Source: Dimorphilus gyrociliatus
Taxonomy: Eukaryota > Annelida > Polychaeta > Dinophilidae
Direction: 5' to 3'
DNA: 54,533 nt
NCBI GenBank assembly: GCA_904063045.1
Contig: CAJFCJ010000059.1
Span: 1-54,533, forward strand
Both the position numbers and the translations under genes were made by a program. Positions 34,101 to 45,365 of the stretch are shown here, in pieces; position 1 is the stretch's first letter; each line of letters begins with the position of its first letter. The notes beneath the pieces were generated by a model, which saw only the letters and a list, made by a program, of their open reading frames with translations, searched no databases and was not told the DNA's origin.

Positions 34101-34914
34101 AAACATGCTTGAAAGGATATGGTAAAGCATCTGATGGAACTTGTATTCATTGTCCATCAAATTGTGAAATATGTGCTGTAAACTCCAATAGAATTGGTAT
34201 ATGTATTAAATGTGCATCAAATGAATTTTCTCTTCAAACTGATGGAACATGCATGCCTTGTTCATCTGCTGTATTTGCCAACTGTGCAACATGTAGTTCA
34301 ACAACATTAAATAGAAAGGCTGTTTGCAATTCATGTACTGCTGGTTATTCTTTAAGTGATGATGGAGAAGAGTGCATACCATGTTCAATAACTAAATGCT
34401 CCATGTGCATTCATGGAAATATTTGCTCTGAATGTAAAACTGGTTTCCACTTGATGAATTATAACAAGGAATGTGCTCGTGAGTAGTCCTAGTCTATATC
34501 ATGTCTATACTCATTATAATATGTTATTGCGTAATTTCTTTAGAAAAATGTTATGAATGTAAAGGAAATCAAGCTGAATGTGGAGATGAAATTTCCAGTA
34601 GCAACAACAATACAGATAAAATGAGAATTGTTAATTGTTCCATTGGAGATTGTTGGGCATATAGAAGTGAAAGTTTCAGTAAATTAGAATATGCCAGAGG
34701 CTGTTCAAATGAAACTTGCACTTCGGAAACAGAACACGAATATTGTAAGTCTGCAGATGGAAAGATAGAGTGTGTAAAATGCTGTAAGGGAGACAAGTGC
34801 AATTCTTGGGAATTAGATGGCAAGGCAGGAGTTGAAAAAACTACTTATAAATTGCCATTAATTGCTATTTCTGTCATTTATGTATTTTTTTTTCAAAGTA
34901 AACCTTTTAATTAA
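28196..34914 (+). CDS. Giant cysteine-rich (furin-like/GF-receptor-like repeat) cell-surface protein with C-terminal Ly6 domain
   Basis: The eleven exons are 28196-28238, 28300-28431, 28501-28623, 28681-28881, 28944-29621, 29684-30403, 30462-30632, 30692-30808, 30868-33471, 33525-34478 and 34544-34914. All ten introns are phase 1, so every internal exon is a multiple of three, and the sum is 2037 codons plus stop. A leader (MDYKIFFFFTLNLI) is followed by dozens of 'C..C...C..C......Y' repeats of the furin-like/variable-surface type, a Pro-rich stretch (30190-30235) and a 231-bp tandem expansion. The last exon encodes a Ly6/uPAR-like domain (CYECKG...CW...RGC...CCKGDKCN) and a terminal hydrophobic segment (LPLIAISVIYVFFF) suited to GPI attachment or membrane anchoring. 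Expected location: outer cell surface. Such Cys-rich repeat proteins serve as receptors or surface coats; the exact role is unknown. No stops or frameshifts. Confidence 0.88.
31905..32760 (+). repeat. 231-bp in-frame tandem repeat, about 3.6 copies
   Basis: The phrase 'TTACCTACTTATGAACTG' recurs at exact 231-bp spacing (atgaactg at 32041, 32272 and 32503). A fourth, diverging copy starts at about 32660. The unit encodes 77 residues with ten or so cysteines ('QIPNCKVFGLINDACTCSEC'). Copies differ by only a few bases, so the expansion or gene conversion is recent. It lies inside exon 9. Confidence 0.95.
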
Positions 34915-34984
34915 GTTTCCTTAGAAACCAGCTATTTATAATTTTATTGCAAAGTCATGCACGAATTTGATTGGAGGCTGTGTT

Positions 34985-35115
34985 ACTCCAGTCAATTCCT
35001 TTACTGTTAAATAAACAAGATGTCACTAATAAGTTTTAAGGTGTAAAAATTTATCACTTACTCTGAATAAAGCTGAGTATGTTATTCTCTTATTGGAAGA
35101 AAAAAGCAGTTGAAC
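34985..35115 (-). mobile_element. MULE relic (short)
   Basis: It matches 36405-36530 of the neighbouring transposase gene, including its intron ('AATAAACAAGATG', 'AATAAGTTTTAAG', 'ACTCTGAATAAAG'). Because intron sequence is copied, the duplication was DNA-mediated. Confidence 0.7.
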
Positions 35116-35690
35116 TGGATAGAGAGTATCTCATAGTATTTCTTAACCTTATGCTTTTTAATCTATTTTTATATTCCTGAGTCGGGATTAGGGAAAAATA
35201 GTTAATTCTGTGAGACATTTTCTCTGGTATCCATGTCTTTCTGTTCATTAAGAGTGGTTAGTGATCTTTAGGGATAGGGTTGGGGGTTAGGGTTAAGTTT
35301 TTAATAAAAGTTTAACTAGACACTAAGATCTGAGTTCTGGTAAAAGTTGAACAACTTCCACCAAGTTTCAGGAGTTCCAAAATGGAATGCAAGAGTGTGG
35401 ACATTCTGCACAGGTTTGACAGACAAAGCAATGTCCTGGTTCATGATGTAAAATGTTTTGAAAAATCTTCTTTTGAGTAACAACAGTAAAATAGTCCCTT
35501 TTCTTGATAATTTAACATATTATTTTTCTATGTAAATATTAAAGATTAAAGAGAGAGGCGTTGAGTATATAAATTATTGGGGACCGGTTGAAAAAGGCTG
35601 CAAGTGAATTTTTATAAAGATTGGAAATGGAAAGTAGTTTAATGAATATTATATGGTTTATTGAAAAGAATAAAAACATTTGATTATATA
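35116..35690. other. Gene-free stretch with telomere-like motifs
   Basis: At 35272-35297 a run of GGGTTGGGGGTTAGGGTTAAG-type sequence resembles degenerate TTAGGG. The same kind of motif occurs inside the inverted-repeat element at 48281-48473. No gene is seen. Confidence 0.5.
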
Positions 35691-35696
35691 TTTAAG

Positions 35697-37746
35697 TCAA
35701 CTATGAAAATAGACTTTAGAACAATTTTCTATAATTTGTAGTGCAGTAATTTGGCCATTCTTAAATTTATCCCAAGTCTCAAATATTTTTCTTTGTAGGT
35801 TTACATAAATTTTCTTCTGATATCTTTTTAATTTTCTTTCACACAGCATCTTTTGAAACAGAGGTACCAGATCTGATTCCCTTTTTAATTCATTAACTAA
35901 TTTGTAAAAAGATTTGGCATTTCCAATATTTAGGTTTAATCTATTATGGAATCCTTCTACATCATTATTAGTTCTGATAGCTAAGTCAAATACTGACCAA
36001 GCTGGTGTCCAAGTAGCATTGATTATCCAAGTGTTTTCCACATAATGTAATAAATCTGATAACTTTTCCAAGGTATTTAAATGAGCTTTTATTTTGTTAA
36101 ATTCCTGGGGAATGATATCAGCAGGCAAAAAAGGTAAACCCATGAGAAGCTTCATTTCAGTCCACTGTCCAGTATGTTTTTTGTAGTCAGATGAATATCC
36201 CAATTCCTATAAAAATATATATTAAAATATGGCAAAAGACAATAAAACATTTTAATTATTACCTGAATTTTTTGAAAAATTGCTTGAGTCCAATGAAATA
36301 GACAACCTTTGATTTCAGTTTCTGGAAAATATTTTGCCACACTTTTCCAGATTGCCTTTTCATAATCTAAGCATATTTTTTTTGGTGAGTAACCACCAAT
36401 TAAGTCCTTTACTGCCTGAATAAACAAGATGTTATTAATAAGTTTTAAGATGTAAATATACTTATTATTTACTTTGAATAAAGTTGAGTATGCTTTTCTT
36501 TTCTTAGAAGAAAGTAGAGCAAAGAGCAGAGGAACTTGTTTTAGTTCACCATTCTTCTTTAGGAAGCTATGAATTGAAAATAATTGCTTAAATGGAGGAT
36601 TGACAACCTTAAAGGTGCCATCCATAAAATAATAAATATACCATATTTTAGATAATGCTAGTAATTCCATTTGTTTAGTAGTTGCAAATATTAAAATTTG
36701 CTCATTGTTTACTGATAGATCATTTCTAAGAAAACCATCTGGTAAAAAAGTGTGATGTAAAGGAAAAAACAATGTTTTTGGTTCCTCTGGTTGATTTTTT
36801 CATCTGTGATAATTCACCACTTGTTTACAGCTACTCATACTGGGAAAATTAGAAATGTTTTGTTTTTGGATAAATGTATCTTCAACAATTCTCTTGGCAC
36901 TTGTTTGAGTGTCCATTTCTGATCTTTGTTTTATGATAACTTTCATATCAATAATTTCTTTTAAATTTAATTTGGGAGAATGATTGTGTGATTTTGAACC
37001 CAAAGTAAAATTACCATCATTCTCATTGACACTACCAGGACATTGATCTTGTTTGTTATTATTGCCACTACATCTCCAAATTCTTGATTTATTTCTTTGG
37101 TTTTTGATAGTATATGAAAATCCATCATGAACAAGTAATGGCTTTCCTTTTTGACTCCCATTTTGGAAAATTTTAAATGATCCATCACTCCTTAGAACAA
37201 CATCATCTACATCTTCAAATGAGCTGTCTTCAGGTTGGTTTGTGTTGTGATCAAAAGGAAAATAATCCTCTCTTGTATTCAAATGCTCCATTGTAACATC
37301 TTCAGCAAAAACTTCTCTTTGTGGTATTTGTGTATTTTTAATGACTACATTATCTATTGGTCCTTCTATTTGCTTAATACTTTCACCATCATTGGCAGAT
37401 TTGTCTTTTTCATTATTTGCAATCAAAAGATCATTAATGTCATCAGCAGTGGCTTCCACTTGATTATTTCTAAAAATTTCTTGATGATCAATTCTCTTAG
37501 GAAGTTTTGCTGTTAAAGTATTTTCATCACATCTTCTTAAAACAATTTGTAATGAATAGTTGTTGATTTTCAGGCAAATTTCACAAAAGCCATCTATATA
37601 TTAAGAAAAATGGTGTCAAATTGAAAAATATGAACATTTAACTTACCATTTAAACAAACCCAATGAGTTGTATGCTTACATAGAGAGCATACACCTCTTT
37701 TTTGTTTATTAATTTTCTTCTTACAAGCATAACAGAGAGATGCCAT
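35697..37746 (-). mobile_element. FLYWCH-domain MULE (Mutator-like) transposase gene, in-frame TGA
   Basis: The exons on the minus strand are 37746-37647, 37593-36473, 36415-36263 and 36206-35697. Exon 1-2 encode a zinc-binding N-terminus (CYACK...CSLCKHTTHWVCL...CEIC, PHD-like). An acidic linker follows, then a FLYWCH finger ('GFSYTIKN...RIWRC...H.H', with NQDQCPG). The MULE transposase core has 'DGTFK' (first catalytic Asp), 'CLDYEKA' (second Asp), 'GCLFHWTQA' and 'RTNNDVEGFHNRLN' near the third acid and C-terminus. A TGA codon at about 36800, in frame after 'VNYHR', interrupts the FLYWCH-to-core link. Otherwise the reading frame is preserved over about 620 residues, so loss of activity looks recent, or the base is an error. 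No terminal inverted repeats were identified by eye. Confidence 0.82.
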
Positions 37747-39455
37747 ATTGAAATTATCTTCTGAAGAAAATGATTTGCTTCACAGGTTAGAGAGTATATC
37801 TGGCAAAAATGATGTACAATAAATACATTGCATTTATATTGAAGTCTTTACTCTCTTCATATGATAAATAATATAACATATAATAAAAATAATTCAAACT
37901 TTTTACATATATGTGACCACACTTGTTGTTATAGTACAGTGTAAAACATTCTATTTAAATAGAAAAAACTGGTAGAAACATTATGAAATCTATTTGAAAT
38001 TCAGCATATTTGGTAAGCCTGAAGCCTTTTTTAATCAGTTGCAGCCTTTTTCAATTGCAGCCTTTCTTAACCTAATCCAAATTATTGATACAATAACACC
38101 TACAGATTGGCACAAACAAAGAGCAAAGGAAGTATCAATTATGAATTACATTTTCTCTTGTGGACATTTTCTCCATAAACTGTAAGGGAATATTCTTAAA
38201 AGATTTTTTATATCATTTGAAAGATAGTAAGTATAGTAAATTTTCTTTTAATGTCAAGGTCAAAAAAAAATATTTTTTTATACCTTCTTTTCTAGATTTT
38301 CATGGAAATGTGTAACTAGTTTTCGAGCAATATCATGAAAGTAATTTTCAAAAACAATTGTGTTTGACATTAAAACAAGAAATGTTTTTTAAGACTATTA
38401 CTTCAAATTTAGAATGTACCCAACAATTGAGCCATCTTTCCTAAACAGGAAGAAAATTCTATCAATTTTATTACATTTGCTAAAAAATATAGTAAAAAAA
38501 GTTTTTAAATTTTAAAAAACAAAACATATTTGTCCAATTGAAAGTAACCTTTGTATTGAAGGATTCATTCTAGCTATGTGTAATTTACAAAATAGTAAAG
38601 AAAGGAATATTGAAACAGTTTCAAGATGAATACAATTTCTGGTGAATCAATCTACATAGAATATGACTTTGAATTACCATTTAAAATGTATGCAAAATCT
38701 AACAAGAGATTATTTTTTTTTCTACAAAAGAGAAAAGAAGATGAACATTAATTTGTTATCCTTAATCTTTTTACTGCTCTTATATTGATCAGCTATATAT
38801 TCTACAATAGATAAAGTATTATTGATCAATTATTGTGATGTGTTAATAGCACTTTTAAAGATAAAGATAATAAAAAACTAGTAACCTAATTTCTTGTGCT
38901 GTCATTTGAATTATTTACAGTTAATTAATCTATAAAACTTATTAAATTAAAATGATATCATTTCTCAATTACTTGAATTATTGCATTAAAATTTCTAAAT
39001 CTTATGCAATTCTCCAACATTCACTCATCTTTTTCTAAAACTTTTAATCCATATATTTGTGATTCCTTTACAGCTATATTAAATTATTATCAGCAATTAC
39101 AAGTATTGAAAACTGATAGTTTAACAACAGTGGCTTTAAATCTTTAACATTAGTTGTCAACTTTACAATATTGATTGAGTACATTCTTTTTAACAGTTTA
39201 AAAATAAAATTTAAAATTTTACTTTCAAAAAAGATTGATACTTGTCAGATTTTTACTTCTTGATCATTTAGGCATTAAGTGAACAGTAAATGAATATATA
39301 AAACTCTCCAACTGATTGTAAAAGTAGATTTGAAGAAGAAAATTTTTTACAACATATAAAAATAGGCCTTTTCATATTTCTACTTTCATTTTGGTTCTTT
39401 AAATGTTGAAATGAGAAAAGAAACTTTTTAAACTACATTCCAACTTTTTTGAATA
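37747..39455. other. Long gene-free AT-rich stretch
   Basis: I see no gene in 1.7 kb. It includes putative promoter sequence for the PLAC8 gene and the MULE upstream region. Confidence 0.35.
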
Positions 39456-39961
39456 ATGGAGGTAAATTTTTTATTCTTTCTTTTATAAAGTGAAATTTTC
39501 TTTTTTTTTTTAAAATTTCCAAAACTTTTTTTATAGATTAGAGAAAGAGGTTTAGTTGTTCAAGAAACTTGGATTAATAGTTTATGCAGTTGTTTCAATA
39601 ATGTTTCTGGATGTAAAGTTTGACAAAGAAAGCAAATTTTTAAATACAAAAAAATTTTTTTTTGTTTCCTTTAGGTTTAGCTGCAGCATGCTGCTTTGAA
39701 TGTTACGCAATACATGTCACCTGTAGAATGAATGAGGGTTTACTATGTTGTATTTCCTGTTTCTCACCAACATTAGCAGCTATGAGATCTTACATTCGAG
39801 GAAAATACAATATTCCTGGAAGCATATGTGGAGATTGCTGTGCAGCTCATTGTTGCCCTTGTTGTGTGCTTTGTCAAATAATGAATGAGTGGGAAAGTCG
39901 ACACCAAACTACGGGAATTGTGTTTGTAAAGGAAATTGAAACAATCAAGCATATTCATTGA
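39456..39961 (+). CDS. PLAC8-motif (cornifelin-like) small Cys-rich protein
   Basis: Three exons are proposed: 39456-39461 (Met-Glu), 39537-39612 and 39675-39961, with GT-AG introns that preserve frame; the joint gives 'NNVSGC|LAAACCFECYA'. The protein is 122 residues. PLAC8 signatures are 'W.NSLCSCFNNVSGC...CC.ECYAIHVT', followed by 'MRSYIRGKYNIPGSICGDCCAAHCCPCCVLCQIMNEW', which carries the typical CCPCCxLCQxxxE box. PLAC8 proteins are membrane-associated and linked to cell-size control, metal handling or cell-surface maturation depending on lineage. The micro-exon start is an inference from the splice sites. Confidence 0.85.
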
Positions 39962-40453
39962 TAATTTAAATATTAGATCTATCTATCTATAGATGTTAAT
40001 ATTGTATAAAATTTAGTATAAAATGAAAATGTCAATTGGCAATGCTTGATAATTTAAATAAAAAGTTATTCAATCTGTTTAATTGAGTAATTAGTACACA
40101 AAAGTTTGGATGAAGCTGCCTTTTTTCCAAATCTTTTTATTTATAAAAGTCCATTTTTAGGAATTTGTCGAGAATTTTTTGCTAAGAAATTTTTCACTGA
40201 AACAGGAAGTAAGATGTACCAATTTTACGGGACCAGTCAAAAATGGCCATAGTGTATAATTTCATTAAAGATTTTTAAGATTAGGAATTTCTGGTTTGTC
40301 ATAACAATAATTATTCTTTTCAATCATTTAACAATTCACCAAAGTGCTCAAACAAATAGAAACTTTAAAATTGATTCACAAATAGTCTCAATAAATGTAA
40401 TTTTGGTAGAAATTAATCAACAAAACACCAGCCTGTCAAGCCTGCTAATCTAG
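39962..40453. other. Intergenic; no gene seen
   Basis: Polyadenylation-like AATAAA at about 40055 probably ends the PLAC8 transcript. A few bases at 40428-40436 resemble family B LTR sequence ('CAACAAAACACCAG'). Confidence 0.35.
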
Positions 40454-40504
40454 TTCCATACTACTTATCTATTGTAGAATATAGCTGACCAATGTTAGTG
40501 TACA
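40454..40504 (+). repeat. Dispersed repeat C, copy 2
   Basis: It matches 16483-16533 and 54108-54159 and ends in GTGTACA. Confidence 0.65.
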
Positions 40505-40999
40505 GTAAATTCATTCATTTGTTGATATGATCTATAGCATTATTTTATTATCAATATATTTTTATCAATAAAAAAAAAGAACAATTAAAGAAGAGCTCTC
40601 CCTTTCTCTTTATCTTTCTATTTAAATAATTTTCTATTAATATTGTAAATGTTAATTGTTGCTGTTTTCAAACTAAATGTTTTACTTAAGCAAAAATCAG
40701 AAGAATATCTTTAAACACTGAATTTATTTACAATTAAATTTTCATAATTCTCAGACATTTTTTTAACAATAAAAGGTAGTTTTGTACATATTAGACAACT
40801 AGCAAATTTAGCTAAATCAATGGGATGGTATATAATGTTTTCTTCATTGTTTTACTTGCCTAACAAAAAACTTTACATCTTATACAATTTTCCAATATTC
40901 AAAATTCAACTATTATTTAGAAATCTCAACCACAATGCTATTGTTAAACATTTGTATTAAATAGTATTGAATTAGGTCTACCATTTTAAAAAAAGGTTT
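40505..40999. other. Intergenic; nothing recognised
   Basis: AT-rich, without ORFs or repeat copies I can place. Confidence 0.3.
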
Positions 41000-41347
41000 T
41001 TATTCAAGATAATTGTTGAATTTTTCAGGGAAGAGGATATCATTTACATCAATTAGCCAACAATCGTTATTATATCTCTTTACTATCTTTGAATGAACCA
41101 GTCTATTATTTACTATGACAGAAGAGTCCATATCATTTATGCTGTCTTGAACATTCTCAAAGATATGGAAATTTTTTTGGTGAATGATACCAAGTAATCC
41201 TCCATTTTTCTCGTTTCTAAATTGTGTTTGAAAGATAATATCTAAAAATTCTCCAATTACAAGCTTGTTTGATTTTTTTACTGAGAAAAATTCTGGCTTA
41301 GAGTGGTTCCCTTTCTTTATTCCAACCAAAAATATATTATTCTCCAT
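41000..41347 (-). mobile_element. Unclassified repeat ORF next to MULE C-terminus
   Basis: The 115-codon frame (MENNIFLVGIKKGNH...) has a C-terminal end that recurs at 2697-2777, so it belongs to a dispersed family. It follows directly the MULE C-terminal relic on the same strand, with open sequence between ('LTIALDGVYIQDQKYQDWH'). It may be the accessory or C-terminal ORF of a MULE subfamily. No known domain was recognised. Confidence 0.45.
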
Positions 41348-41394
41348 GTGCTAGAGTCACAGTAAAATCTGCAATTTGAATTGTTTTTCTTGTA

Positions 41395-41645
41395 GAATGC
41401 CAGTCTTGATATTTTTGATCCTGAATGTACACTCCATCTAGAGCAATAGTCAAATCATGATTATTTAAAGACTTAATAATTTCTTATAAAGTGTAATCAA
41501 CTCTGCTTCTCTCTTCAATGATAACATACAATGAAGAATTTGCATGAATATTCCTGTTTAATCTGTTGTACCATCCTTCCAGGTCATTGTTGGTCCTGAT
41601 TGCTTCACCATATGTTGACCAATTAGGTCACCATGTAAAACAACA
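41395..41645 (-). pseudogene. MULE transposase C-terminal relic
   Basis: 'RTNNDLEGWYNRLNRNIHANSSLYVIIEE' matches the C-terminal region of the transposase at 35697-36206 ('RTNNDVEGFHNRLN'). It contains stops ('FTW*PNWSTYGEA'). Confidence 0.8.
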
Positions 41646-42043
41646 GTTTAGTTACAACTCATAAAATTTACACCTCTCAATCTAGAATAGCATCTGAATG
41701 AACCTGTACTTGTTAAAACATAAAGAATTGGTTTGAGCCTAACATAGTCTGAAAATAAAAAGATTATAATTTTCCCTATCTTAAAGATATATGCTAATAA
41801 TTTCTATGTTGACCTTCTGTTACAAGAAACAAATGAACTAATTATCCACATTGATTTTTTCAAACATTTTAGTTGTGTAAACATTCTGTAAAATATAATA
41901 GAAGAAGGTTAAGTAAACTAGACAAACTTTTTTCTCTTTTATAGTTTTAATTGAGTATCAAAGAGAAATGTTTATTAATTTATGGAACAATTGTTTTTAA
42001 ATATATGTAAAGTAAACTGGAACATGCAGTTAGTTAGTTACAG

Positions 42044-42078
<35 letters not shown>

Positions 42079-42084
42079 AAAGAA
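41646..42084. other. Promoter-side intergenic with (TC)n tract
   Basis: No gene is present. An almost pure (TC)15 tract at 42047-42077 ends just before the start codon of the following gene. Confidence 0.5.
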
Positions 42085-44261
42085 ATGGACAAGTTCTTAG
42101 TAATTTTAGTTGGTTAGTTGAAAACTGTCACAGAATGAAAGTATTCATTATTCTTTTCTTCAGCTATGCTTGTAAAGAATATTTATACTTTGGAAAATAT
42201 TGCGAGAGGAAAGGAAGCTTTTCAAAGTTCAACAACATTCCATATTAATCATAAATTAGCTAATTTTGCAACTGATTCAAATATTGTTATTGATGATGGA
42301 GTGGTAGATTTTAAACAATTTTTGTTCATTGTTAATTCCTTCACTTTTCATTTTTGTCTTTTCAGAGTGGTTACGAATGTGCTAAAACTCATTCAACTGT
42401 TGATGAATTTTCCTGGTTTGCAGTTGACCTTGAAAATATTTACAAAGTGGAAAGAGTTTGCCTTCTAAATGGGATGAATAGTAACTATTTAAACAATTTT
42501 GAAATCACTGTGGGCAATGTAACAGAAGTAGGCAACAACTTTTGTGCAAGAGTTATTCCACCTATAGAAAAATCAACCTCAACATCCTTTTCGGAATACG
42601 AATGTTTAACTTGCGCTGACAATGCTGTTGGTTCATTTGTTTTGCTAAAAAAGACCGTTGTCAACTCTGCAATAATGCTTTGTGACATTATTGTTGAAGG
42701 AAAATTCATTAGGGATAGAGGTAATAAACAAACAAAAACTAGTTAAACTCATCCATAAATCCAATACCAGTTTATTTTTTTGATCAGATTTCCAACAACT
42801 CGACCTTAGTAATGTCAATCTAATATCTGGTAAAGAAGAGACAAATAAACAAAAAGCATTCAGTATAGATAGGGATTTTTCTACAACATTTTCAACAAGA
42901 ATTACAAATGGAATGTATATTAAACCATTCCTGTTGATGAAATTTGAAGAAATATTTTCATTTTATGGAGTAATTCTGATTAGAATTGAAGAAAGCAGTA
43001 TAACAAACTTCTCTTTTTTTTTACAATTCTCTTTTCTAAATAACAATAATTTCTTCTTTTTAGATCTACATTTAAAGAATGTTTACATTACTGTAAAATC
43101 AATTCCAGACACGTATTATGACCCAAATAATTTAATGTGTAAAAAGAACGTTACATCTCCCAATCATCGGCCATATACTGCAATAGTAATGTGGTGTGAT
43201 GATATTTACTCCGGAAATTATTTACTTATTAGCCAACGTCCAGACTCTGATAGTATCAAACTTGCATTAGCATTGACAGAAATCTATATTTATGCTAAGA
43301 AATTTGATAAATCTGAGCAATATGGTAAATTTGTTAAAAATTTAATAATCCCTTATCCATTCTCTCTCTCTCTCTCTCTCTTTGTTAGAGTCAGCTCTTC
43401 AACGTCAACAATCCTATACAGTAGTAAAAAGAAATAATGTTAGCCTAACAGAAGCTGCATACAAGATATTCTATGACAATCTTCTATACGATACGAACCC
43501 TTTTATTCAATTAAATACAAATAACATACTCACAGTATCAACTAAACTGATTCATTTAAATACCATTTGCTTATCAAGTTGAGTATACATCATTCTCTTT
43601 TCTGCTCTTCTTTAATTTCCTTCACTTATCTTTTGCAGTAACAATCTCAAGTTACAAAGACATAGACAGTAGTTTAATAGTTTTCGATCACTTTAGAAAT
43701 GAAGAGATTACTACTCAAGTTAAAGGATCATTTCTGTATGATCATACAATTTGTACTAAATTCAAGACAGCCTTTACAAAATACTTTACATTTATATCAA
43801 AAATTCTAATGCATTTAACTGAAATTCAATGTTTTGCTGAATCAATTGCATCGAGAAATTGTAAATAAAAAAATGTATTAAGCCTATATATTAATAAAAG
43901 AATTTCTTTTTAAATAGATAATATTCAAGATATGACTCATCAATGCCAAACTAAATCACCTTCACCAGGAGTTTCTCTCACTCTCGTTAATCATAACGAA
44001 TTGATTGGAAAAATGTGCCTTGCTGAATTGATTGGTGAAAATATTACTCAATCTGACATTATCATTCTTTCAAGGAATGAATTGAATGCAAATGTAATGG
44101 GACTTTTCCAACCTTTGAAATTGTCCAATGAGGATGGAGATATCGATTACGGAAAAAGTGTATTTTTAACATGTCAAAATTGTGGTTACTATATTGATTT
44201 CTACCATTTTGGTGAGATAATGAACTGTTTTCAACAAGTTCATTTATATTCACTTGAATAG
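42085..44261 (+). CDS. Secreted F5/8-type (fucolectin-like) tandem-domain protein
   Basis: The eight exons are 42085-42112, 42164-42303, 42366-42720, 42788-42997, 43064-43324, 43389-43577, 43639-43860 and 43918-44261. Frames join cleanly to give 582 residues; the second intron is phase 0 and all others phase 1. A signal peptide (MDKFLVILVAMLVKN) precedes a fucolectin-type domain: 'NIARGKEAFQSST', 'CAKTHSTVDEFSWFAVDLENIYKVERV', 'FEITVGN'. Later exons repeat the pattern more loosely ('NLISGKEETNKQKAFSIDRDFSTTF'; 'LQRQQSYTVVKRNNVSLTEAAYKIF'; 'QCQTKSPSPGVSL'), suggesting three or four diverged galactose-binding-like modules. No TM segment; expected to be secreted and to bind glycans or partner proteins. 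The intron at 43325-43388 carries a (TC)n tract. Confidence 0.78.
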
Positions 44262-44890
44262 CTTAGTTGAAAATTTTGAATGTTGTTCATTATATACTTA
44301 AATTCTACATATCCAATTAGTCAACCTATTTTCATCAGACAATATCTTGAGCTTAACATAGAAAATGTAATGAGTGTCTTTTCTTTATAATGCTGTTGTG
44401 ACCACCATTTCAATATATAATAAGGGAAATTACAACACCTTTTGTAATTATACACCTCTTTGAAGCTTTCAAATAGCATAATTCCTTTGAAGGTAATATG
44501 GTTTTAATTTGGGGTGATAACATGCCTAAAAATGGGGCTGACAGGTTTTTATGAACCTTAACTTTGACTAGCGTTTAGGTTATGCGGGTTATGAGAAAGA
44601 AAAAACCTAGGGTCAGCGATAATGAAATAGATTGGGCACGGGGAAGAGAAGAGGTCTTGATATGCTGCAACAGAACTTTTAGTAGAGTTGTTTCAATTAT
44701 CCTATCACATCTAATTCACTGATTGTAAAAGATATAGTCGAAAAGCATTAATTGAAGAATAATACAACAATGTCATCAGCAATTCTTTTGTCCAATGACT
44801 TCCTATTCGCTATAGCTAAAATTTGGTCACGTGACATCTACTTGAATAACTGCTTGCTTAAGCATTCACTTTTGAATAAATCATTCAGAC
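44262..44890. other. Intergenic; no gene seen
   Basis: Includes the 3' flank of the lectin-like gene. Positions 44510-44650 are somewhat richer in GC than the surroundings but carry no recognised feature. Confidence 0.3.
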
Positions 44891-45365
44891 TAAACAAATT
44901 CATTTAATAGTTTTATTTAATGGAATCTATGCTGTTCTAATTCTAAGAAAGAGAACTTAGCTAAGTAGAATCATAATACAATGAGTAATGAAATCTGAAC
45001 AGAATGTTATAGATTATGTGTTAGTTTGAGTCAGCGAGTGTATATTAGTATGTATATCAGTGTGTGTCAGTGTAAGTCGGCGTCACTTAAAGGGTTAGCT
45101 TGACTTGGCCAAAGCCAGAACGGTCCCATTGACTCGGTGCCACATCACGGGAGCCACACCGTGGCGCGAACGTGGCACCACAAATGAGCAAAGTAAAGCA
45201 TCTAGTTAAGTGACGCCACCAAGGTATAAAAGAGTGTGAATATGTCAGAACAGTGTGAGAAAACAACGAATGCCTAAGAATATAATTTAGACGGAATTGT
45301 CCGCAATTCTGTGATATAAGTGAATAATAAATCTTATACAATCAACAGTTTAGAGTTTATTATGT
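44890..45365 (+). mobile_element. Solo-LTR-like segment (boundaries uncertain)
   Basis: A GC-richer block (45075-45230) contains near-palindromic elements ('GGTGCCACATCACGGGAGCC', 'GTGGCGCGAACGTGGCACC') followed by TATAAAAG at 45226 and AATAATAAAT at 45325. The sequence continues with 'TATGTATGGCAAACAAG', where TGGCAAACAAG could be a primer-binding site. Core promoter, poly-A signal and PBS in that order are the layout of an LTR 3' half. It is unlike families A and B. No second copy is in the window, so the call is tentative. Confidence 0.4.

Noticed and set aside
36800-36805. Alternative genetic code (TGA or TAA read as sense), suggested by in-frame stops in the MULE, env and NLR genes
   Set aside because: The intact genes (2037-residue surface protein, GPCR, lectin-like protein) contain no internal TGA, TAA or TAG and end at them normally. 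Stops occur only in transposon or decayed genes.
45087-45341. 84-aa minus-strand ORF with mixed composition in the GC-rich block
   Set aside because: It is explained by the LTR-like promoter region and shows no domain or splice context.
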